Position numbers and translations under genes: made by a program | Origin: Gnetum montanum | Lineage: Eukaryota > Streptophyta > Gnetopsida > Gnetales > Gnetaceae | Assembly (NCBI GenBank): GCA_015680685.1 | Contig: MNCI01006577.1 | Span: forward strand, 558,675 to 622,674 | Direction of reading: 5' to 3' | Length of the DNA stretch: 64,000 nt | The notes under the pieces: generated by a model | Seen by the model: the letters and a program-made list of their open reading frames with translations, nothing else | Databases searched by the model: none | What the model was told of the DNA's origin: nothing | In this document: positions 57,460-64,000 of the stretch, one piece after another | How positions within the stretch are numbered: position 1 is the first letter of the stretch | How the letters are laid out: every line of letters begins with the position of its first letter

Positions 57460-58890
57460 TTTTTTTGAATAATAAGAAACTGGTAATTATTAATGCCAAT
57501 CTCAATAAAGAAAACATAAAAAAAATTATTGGAAGTGGTGAATAAATGGTAGACAGTGTTTGCATGGTCCTATGATGAAATCACAAGTATTAATCCACGC
57601 ATATGTTGACATTGAATTTATATATAGATCCAATTATCAAACCATGTTACTAGACTTAAAGAAGACTTAATCCTAAACTTTAAGAAGTGGTAAAATAAGA
57701 ATTGAACAAACTATTAAAAGAAGGATTCATCTATCCAATAGTAAATAGTGAATGGGTCAATCCCTTAGCCATTATCCCAAAGAAAGGTGGGAAGTAGAGA
57801 GTCTTCATTGATTGACAGTTGTTAAATTCAGCAACATTCAAGGATCACTTTTCTCTACCATTTGTTGAACAAGTCCTCAACACCATAGTAGGACACTAGT
57901 ATGAAAGTTTCCTTGATGGGTACAATGGGTACAATTAGATCCATGTTGCACTAGAATATTAAGAGAAGATCACATTCACCATTCCATATGGGATATTTTC
58001 CTACAAGAAAATGCCTTTTGACTTGTGTAATGCTCTTGCTACTTTCCAAAGACTAGTATTGACCACAAGCATATTAGTAATGAAGTAGAGGTATTCATGC
58101 ATGATTTTTCTACTTATGTGTTAGATTTCAAACAAGAATTAGACTAACTAGAGTAGGTTTTGAAAAGATGTGTTGAAACTAATTTAAAGCTCAATTGGCA
58201 AAAAAACTATTTAATGGTCTAAGGCGGTATTGTTCTAGAACCTAGAGTATCTAAAAAGAGAATAGAGGTAGGTCCATATAGGATACAAGTTATTCAAAAT
58301 ATAAGATAGAGACCACAAACTATTAAGGATGTTAGATCATTCCTTAGCCATACAAGATACTACAGAAGATTCATTGAAAATTTTTCAAAAAGAGCAAAGT
58401 CGCTAGTGGAACTAACAAAGAAAGATGCACCATTAAAATGAATAGAATAGTGTGAAAAGGACTTTAAGACACTAAAGTAGAAGATAATTGAAACACCAAT
58501 CCTTCAAGCTCCAAATTGATCTAAGCCCTTCCACATTATGATAGATGCTTCAAACTATGCATTGGGCACAATACTTACTTAGCTTAATGATAAGAAAAGA
58601 CCATATTATATGCACGATGCTAGTTGAAGCATCATCAGAGCAGAACTTAACTATACCACTACAAAAAAAGATCTTAAGATCATAGTGTATGTGCTTGAAA
58701 AATTTAAACATTATGTGCTTGAGTATCTTATTTATGTCCACATGGATCATAGTGCCATAAGATTTCTGATGGATAAACCAGTAGTTATTCCAAGGGTGAT
58801 ACAATGGCTTATGATACTATAGGATTTTGACATCATAATGATAGACAAGAAAGGAATAGAAAATGTTGTAGTGGATCATTTGTCAAGATT
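57460..58890 (+). pseudogene. reverse transcriptase and RNase H of element D
   Basis: RT reads ELNKLLKEGFIYPIVNSEWVNPLAIIPKKGGK (57695 on), ATFKDHFSLPFVEQVLNTI, ITFTIPYGIFSYKKMPFDLCNALATFQ and VEVFMHDFSTY. The first Asp of the catalytic box is changed to His at 58100-58102. LNWQKNYLMV and VRSFLSHTRYYRRFIENFSKR follow. RNase H shows FHIMIDASNYALGTILT, YTTTKKDLKIIVYVLEKFKHYV and VHMDHSAIRFLMDKP, with its acidic residues visible. Confidence 0.87.
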
Positions 58891-59079
58891 AAGATGGAAA
58901 CCACAGAAATAAGATGAACCACTATTAGACCAATTTCTTGATGAAAATTTGTTTACAAAGACAATAATGAATGTCAACTCAATAGACAAGTCATGGATCA
59001 TTGACTACATAACTTATCTCACCACACAAGAGCTTCTTGTTAAGTGGAATAAGAAACAAAAGGAGTAGTTCCTCCACAG

Positions 59080-60285
59080 AGTTGACTGATATATGGGAAT
59101 TAATCAAAAACTTTTAATGGATTAGTTAGATGGTGTGTTCCAAAGGAAAACCAACAAAGAATCTTACAAGATGTACATGAGGGACCATGTGGTGGTCACT
59201 ACGTAGGACATAGAATAGCACTAAAGCTAATGATGGTAGCCTATTTCTGGCCTACCATATTTAGGGATACATACATATTCACTTAGTCTTGTGAAAGATG
59301 TCAATGCGAGGGGGGAATAACGGCCAAAAATTAAAGGTCACAATAGTGGATCTAGCCATTGGAACCATTCGACATATAGGACATTAATTTTATCGGGCCC
59401 ATCACATTAATGTTCAATAGAAAATCATATATTATAGTGACAATTGATTATTGCACGAAATGTGCAGAAGTAGTTGCAATCAAAGATTGCACAGCTAAAA
59501 TAGCTACCAAATTCTTCCAAAAACACATGGTGAATAGGTTTAGAGTAGCATGTATGCTCATATATAATAATGAAATGCATTTCACAAGAGCTACATTCAG
59601 GAAGCTAATGCAACAACTTAGGGTGAACCACAAACTAAGTACATCATACCATCCCCAAGGAAATGGTCAAGCAGGAGTGACTAACCAAGAAATCACTAGA
59701 ATATTAACTAGAATAGTTACTCAATTTTGAAATGATTAGAGCACTAAGATGAATGATGCTTTATGGGCATATAAAACCAAATGGTATATCCCAATAGGAT
59801 ACTCATCTTATGAGCTTTATGGGAAACGTCCCATACTACCAATCTAAGCAAGGCTACAAACCTTAGTTACTGCTAGTAAACTTGACCTCGACTTAAAGTT
59901 AGCTCAAAAAGAACGTCTCATGAATCTTAACATTTTAGAGGAAAATAGAATTGTAGTTCTAATGAGTAATGAAGTACATATGAAATAATCCAAACGTAGG
60001 CATGATGCAAGAATATGACAAGTGTCAATCCAACCTAGTGATAAAGTCCTCTACTATAATCCTAGTGATGTGCCATAAAAGGCTAAGTTCCAAACCTTAT
60101 GGGAAGGATCCTGTATTGTCTGTGCAACATACCCATTAGGCACCATGCAAATCTATCACCCAACCAACCCACAAAAACTTATCTTGGTCAATATTCAGCA
60201 AGTCAAACCATTCTATGAAAATCCTGACTCCTCTGTGGATTCTACCTTATTCTCAAAACCATCCTCAACTCATTCCATCTTCTAG
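59080..60285 (+). pseudogene. int: integrase of element D
   Basis: The zinc domain reads GPCGGHYVG ... SCERCQCEGGI (59180-59310). The core is open from 59410 to 59730: SYIIVTIDYCTKCAEVVAI with the first Asp, then VNRFRVACMLIYNNEMHF where the second catalytic Asp (LxxDNG) is changed to Asn, then SYHPQGNGQAGVTNQEITRIL with the Glu. The C-terminal part includes DALWAYKTKWYIPIGYSSYEL, LAQKERLMNLNILEENRIVV and LWEGSCIVC in place of the GPY motif. Confidence 0.85.
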
Positions 60286-61814
60286 TTAACTATTTCTAAT
60301 AATAGTCATGGAGGTGTTCTAGTTAACTAGTTAACTTAGGCATTGAGGTTTTATTTTTCTTTTCTTACTACTTTTGCACATTTTTAATATCTTTTCATTC
60401 TTTTATACCTTTTTTCCATTTCTTAATAATTTTCTATTCTTTAATATCTTTTAAATTCTTTCTCTATTTTTTAGTATCATTTTCCATGATTTTTCATTAT
60501 TTGTCTTGTACATATTTTTATGGATTTTTCAATAAAGTGCAAAGGAATAAAGAAAGATGTAGTCCTAATAATGTAAAGGTTACCCTATATTATCAAATCA
60601 TGGAAGGAATGATTCTCTATACTATGAGACCACATCATTCATCAACTTATTTCCAATAATAAGAGGTTCTTACCATGGCCATAATTATATTACTTTCACA
60701 ATAAAACTAAAAAGAACTTGTGATCATTATACTTGGATAGAAAGGTAAGAACTAAGTGGGAATGAAAAGGGTGTGACATCAAGGGGATTTTTGGATTGTA
60801 AATTTTATCTTTTTGTTAAGACTGTATTATTTTCTTGAGTTCTAACAAAAATGGAAGTATGAGTATAATAAGTGCTGCCTTACCATGCCATTGAAAAGGC
60901 ATGTTACACATGCTTGAAGGTAGTCCTCTAGTAAGGTCAACACAGTAAAAATATAATAAATGCATAGAATAAAAATTTCTAGGGGTTCCATTGGAAACAC
61001 ATGTTACCCATGTCTAAAGGTAGGCGGGTTCTCTAAAATCTCAAAAATGAAGTATGCTATGAATAAACTCCTTCCTTGAATTACATTGTCAAGTGATAAT
61101 GCTTCTTGTAGTAGTGGTAGTCTTATGGTTGCTAGTTTTTGGATGATACAATGTGGTGTCAATGGTAAGTGTTATGGACTTGTTTTGGATCTTAGATAAA
61201 AAGGCTTATGATTACTTTAACCATATCTCACATAAGAAATTATTATGCCTATGGTAAGACACCTCGTGTCTTAATTTTTGCAATCCTTTCTAATCCCATT
61301 CCACCTCTCTATTATATTTAATCATAATTTTATGGTTTTGTATAATATAGTGTTATTTTCCCATTCTAGTAATACTAACATGTGTGTTTTGCAAGACAAG
61401 TATGTTCTACATTCAATTCCTTGAGTGAGTACAGACACTTGTAGGTGTGGTTATACAAGGACATTAAAGCTTAAAGCCTACTTTGGGGAGGATTGACTTG
61501 TATAACTCTTATATCTCATACCTGATGACCAATTCCACATCATCATGTGCCTCCAAGACACTTTCACTATCAATGTTTACTTTCATAAATTCTTATATTT
61601 GATCATACTTTTGGAAATTCTCACTATCATCTCTTATACATCTAATTGACCTTATTTGCCAAAGATTCCTTTTTTATGATCTTTGAATGCTAAATTTCCA
61701 TAATCTAAGAATCATCTATGATCAAAGATCCATTAGACAAGTTCTACATTTTCCAAACTATTAGATTAACTCAACTTTTTAACCAGAAATTACTCTAAAG
61801 TCAAACTTTTTTTG
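60286..61814 (+). other. noncoding spacer of element D
   Basis: No coding motif is visible. The conserved purine-rich motif is at 61478-61503 and a TTACYCATG.YTRAAGGTAG word near 61005 recalls the spacers of B and C, so this is the family spacer. Confidence 0.7.
61478..61503 (+). promoter_or_regulatory. conserved purine-rich spacer motif, element D
   Basis: CCTACTTTGGGGAGGATTGA followed by CTTGTA matches A, B and C although the rest of the spacer has drifted. Confidence 0.52.
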
Positions 61815-61915
61815 GTAGTGATGTTGTAGCTACAATGTATTAGGCCCTACAACATTGCAACTACGATGTCATATCTATGATGTTGTCATTATAAAACTCT
61901 ATATATATGTGCAAG
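61815..61915 (+). promoter_or_regulatory. internal promoter-like block of element D
   Basis: Repeated GATGTTGTAGCTACAATG, CTACAACATTGCAACTACGA and ATGATGTTGTCAT words precede TATAAAACTCTATATATATG (61890-61909). The layout matches A, B and C, but E interrupts before the leader intron and ORF. Confidence 0.4.
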
Positions 61916-61982
61916 GAGTTAGAAATTTTTCATTCTTCCATTTTAAAGCAAGGCAAGTTAATGTTATTTTTTTGAGATCTAA

Positions 61983-63620
61983 TGCCTGAAACACCACAAA
62001 ATTCTAAGCTTAGTACTTTTCCAATAAGAATCGAGCTAAGTCATGACGCTCCCCAGCATGACTAAAGCTTGAGGGCCCCACAAACAGCTTCAAGTAAAGT
62101 CGAACTCAACAAGGAGAAGTTCCCTAGGACCTGCCAACGACCACGACAACATCTGCTATCAAACATGGCAACTTCAGAGCTCAAGCTACTTAGTCCTCAG
62201 TAAGTATGCATTCTCAGTGTATACGCCCAGCGTATACGCCCAAGTATGCATTCCCAGCATACATGCCCAGCGTACACACCTCACATGTACGCTCAGCATG
62301 TATGACTGACGTATACGCCTAGCATACGACCCCCGAATACAGCATGGAAACAACACTTCAGAGCAAAATTTTGTACAAAGCATTAACTCACACGAACAGA
62401 GCAATCATCAGGTGTTATCATGAGCTCCAGAAAGTCGAATTTTGGTCTCGACATCATGCATTTTTTTGTTCATATGCTGAGCATGTACATCGTGTACGCC
62501 TAGCATATACGCCCAGCAGATACAACGTGTATGCCCAGCGTATACGCCCAGCATGTACAAAGTGTACGACCAGTGTTTAACACAACGTATACTAATCAAA
62601 GCTCTCCAGAATCGCGTCAGATCAAGGTCAACCAAGTTGAACATCCACAGGCAGCATTCTCCTGGCATCCGAATTCAAATCTGAAGGACGAACGAGTTCT
62701 TTTGTTCTGATCAAGTTTGTACACTGAGGTCATACGTTTGGCGTGTATACACTGGCGTACAATAGTATACACTGGCATGCAGCACGTTGTACACTTGTAA
62801 CATTTCATTCTTTTGCACTCGATTAATGCGCCACATGTCACCCGACCCGAGAGTCCAGCACTCCACAGCTAATCATCCCCTCTCAGACCCGAGTCTAACA
62901 TCTAAACTTTTATAAAACCCCAATTTTTCACTAGACCAAGGTTGGTAATTTGAGAGCAAACCAGAGACAAAAGGAAGAACCAGAGACACTGAGAAATGGG
63001 AGCCAAAACCCTGTACACTGGACCTCAACCCTAGACGCTGAGCATACAGCCTTAACGCTGTGCCTGCAATTGAAACCAGCACACAATCATCCCTGCACAT
63101 CCACCGGGGCTCTTCGTCCACCTTGTGTCAGATTCATAACTGTGTTAGACCGGTGCATTGTAATTCTCAGTTTCACAATAATATTATCACATCTATTTTG
63201 CTAAGATTTGTTACAGTTTTTTGTTCATTATTCCATGCTTATTGTTTACGTTCTCGCACGTTTACGCTTCGTTTTACATTAGTTACGCCGTTTACGTATA
63301 ACCCAACGTATAGTATATTGGTGTACGTTCGGGGAAATCCTTGCCTAATCCGCATGCAGACCACTCAAGGTACTCTGCCTTCGTTAATTCTAGCTTGCCC
63401 TCAAGCGAAGGTAGGGTCTTTTGTGCTTGTCCGAGGATCTCCTGGTTTCTGTTTCATTCTAGCTAGAGATCGACGATTTCGGACAGTACAGAAAATGGAG
63501 CTAGAAGGAGGGCATGAAACTGCTTAAACTTACTGTGCTCTCATACCCTGATCCTCTGAGGTTCATGTTGCATCGACACCAAACCCAACTCTAAAATTCC
63601 TAGATCTGCACCCGGTTCTA
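61983..63620 (+). repeat. E: LTR-like sequence interrupting element D
   Basis: The family resemblance to A-D stops near 61983 (TGCCTGAAACACC). What follows resembles an LTR in plan: TACGC-motif arrays (62203-62333, 62472-62575, 62728-62785), then a TATA box (TTATAAAACC, 62910-62919), then a T-rich stretch. The 3' limit and any internal region are not resolved in the window. A 155-codon open frame (63060-63527) has no recognisable motif and I do not call it a gene. Confidence 0.5.
62203..62575. repeat. ~13-bp GTATACGCCCAGC motif arrays
   Basis: Variants of GTATACGCCCAGC follow one another at 62203-62333 (about nine) and again at 62472-62575 (about seven), with TATACGC or its inverse in most units. 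The arrays lie upstream of the TATA box of E. Confidence 0.8.
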
Positions 63621-63639
63621 CAGAATTCCCAGTGTCTAC

Positions 63640-64000
63640 ACGCTGCTCAGTCTATGCTGTACGCTGTAGACTCTGCCTACATTGTTTAGTAGACCTCTAC
63701 GCTGTACGCTGTAGACTCTGCCTACGCTGTTCAGCAGACCTCTACGTTGTACGCCGTAGACTCTGTCTGCACACTGCCTAGTCTACGCTGTACGCTGTAG
63801 ACTCTTTCTACGTTGTTCAGCAGACCTCTACGCTATATGCCGTAGACTCTGTCTGCACGCTGCCCAGTCTATGCAGTACGCTATAGACTTTGTCTATGCT
63901 GCTTAGCCTACCTGTACGCTGTACGTTGTAGACTTTGTTTACGCTGTTTAGCAAACCTCTATGCTGTACGCTGTAGACTCTGCCTACGCTGTTCAGTAGA
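63640..64000. repeat. 41-45-bp minisatellite with internal dyads, continues past window
   Basis: TGTACGCTGTAGACTCT-like cores recur at about 63659, 63703, 63748, 63789, 63834, 63876, 63920 and 63965, at intervals of 41-45 bp. Most units hold TCTACGCTGTACGCTGTAGA, whose ends (TCTAC and GTAGA) are inverted. Units alternate between two slightly different tails (TGCCTACGCTGTTCAGCAGACC and GTCTGCACGCTGCCCAGTC), so the higher-order period may be twice as long. The array is still going at the window edge. Confidence 0.9.

Larger units (their letters stand above)
55060..61982 (+). mobile_element. element D: gag-pol and spacer of a related element, no visible 5' LTR
   Basis: The sequence begins inside the gag domain right next to the 5' LTR of C and continues through protease, RT, RNase H, integrase and spacer to the start of E. 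No LTR, primer site or 3' ORF body is present. It is more AT-rich and more diverged than A and C, and its stops include TAA and TGA as well as TAG. Confidence 0.85.

Noticed and set aside
62186-62668. Cys/Val/Tyr/Met-rich minus-strand frames
   Set aside because: They translate the 13-bp GTATACGCCCAGC arrays of E and have no coding character.
63060-63527. 155-codon open frame on the plus strand
   Set aside because: No recognisable domain. It lies downstream of the TATA box of an LTR-like sequence, and its composition (Arg, Thr, Val, Cys) follows the local TACG-rich DNA.
63640-64000. CRISPR array
   Set aside because: The units are contiguous 41-45-bp tandem repeats without unique spacers, in a plant-type sequence.

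Overview
This window looks like nuclear DNA from a large-genome vascular plant. Plant hallmarks are Ty3/gypsy elements of the Athila/Tat type with a primer-binding site resembling tRNA-Asp, a hAT-family (DUF659) transposase, a PLS-type PPR fragment and a fragment of a cysteine-rich receptor-like kinase. A slowly purging genome such as a conifer would fit the density of old, mutated elements, but that is inference. I found no intact host gene and no tRNA, rRNA or CRISPR array. Every coding region I recognise is broken.

Layout. 1-10209 is AT-rich host or intergenic DNA. It holds a 70-bp tandem repeat (2.75-3.06 kb), kinase debris on the minus strand (5.1-5.5 kb), a hAT transposase relic on the minus strand (7.1-8.9 kb), a PPR relic on the plus strand (9.07-9.59 kb) and a fold-back-rich stretch (9.83-10.2 kb). 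10215-23368 is element A (+), a complete 13.15-kb LTR retrotransposon with 5-bp target duplications (CCCAT). 23374-26638 holds hairpins, a GA microsatellite, small duplications and a decayed endonuclease-domain (probable LINE) relic. 26639-38244 is element B (+), related to A, with both LTRs but no integrase. 38245-41086 is C2 (-), the pol part of another copy. 41087-~55050 is element C (-), with both LTRs, a ~1.3-kb LTR-like insertion (F) in gag and a 22-N assembly gap inside a GA repeat. ~55060-61982 is element D (+), gag-pol without a visible 5' LTR. 61983-64000 is E, an LTR-like sequence rich in TACGC motifs, ending in a 41-45-bp minisatellite that runs off the window.

How the parts work together. 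A, B, C and D share one architecture: LTR, tRNA-Asp-like primer site, gag with a His/Asp/Ser-rich linker, protease, reverse transcriptase, RNase H and integrase with a GPY motif. After pol comes a 1.5-2-kb noncoding spacer. In A, B and C this is followed by a large same-strand 3' ORF, with an N-terminal domain resembling the 'putative plant transposon protein' family and a long coiled coil.

The most interesting signal is in that spacer. In A, B and C the 3' ORF appears to have its own transcription unit. There is a promoter-like block that resembles each element's own LTR promoter, a ~120-nt leader, a ~290-bp intron with a plausible donor and acceptor, and an ATG placed exactly after the acceptor. 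A conserved purine-rich motif sits about 360-420 bp upstream of the internal TATA box in all four copies. This is inferred from comparing copies within the window; transcripts would be needed to prove it.
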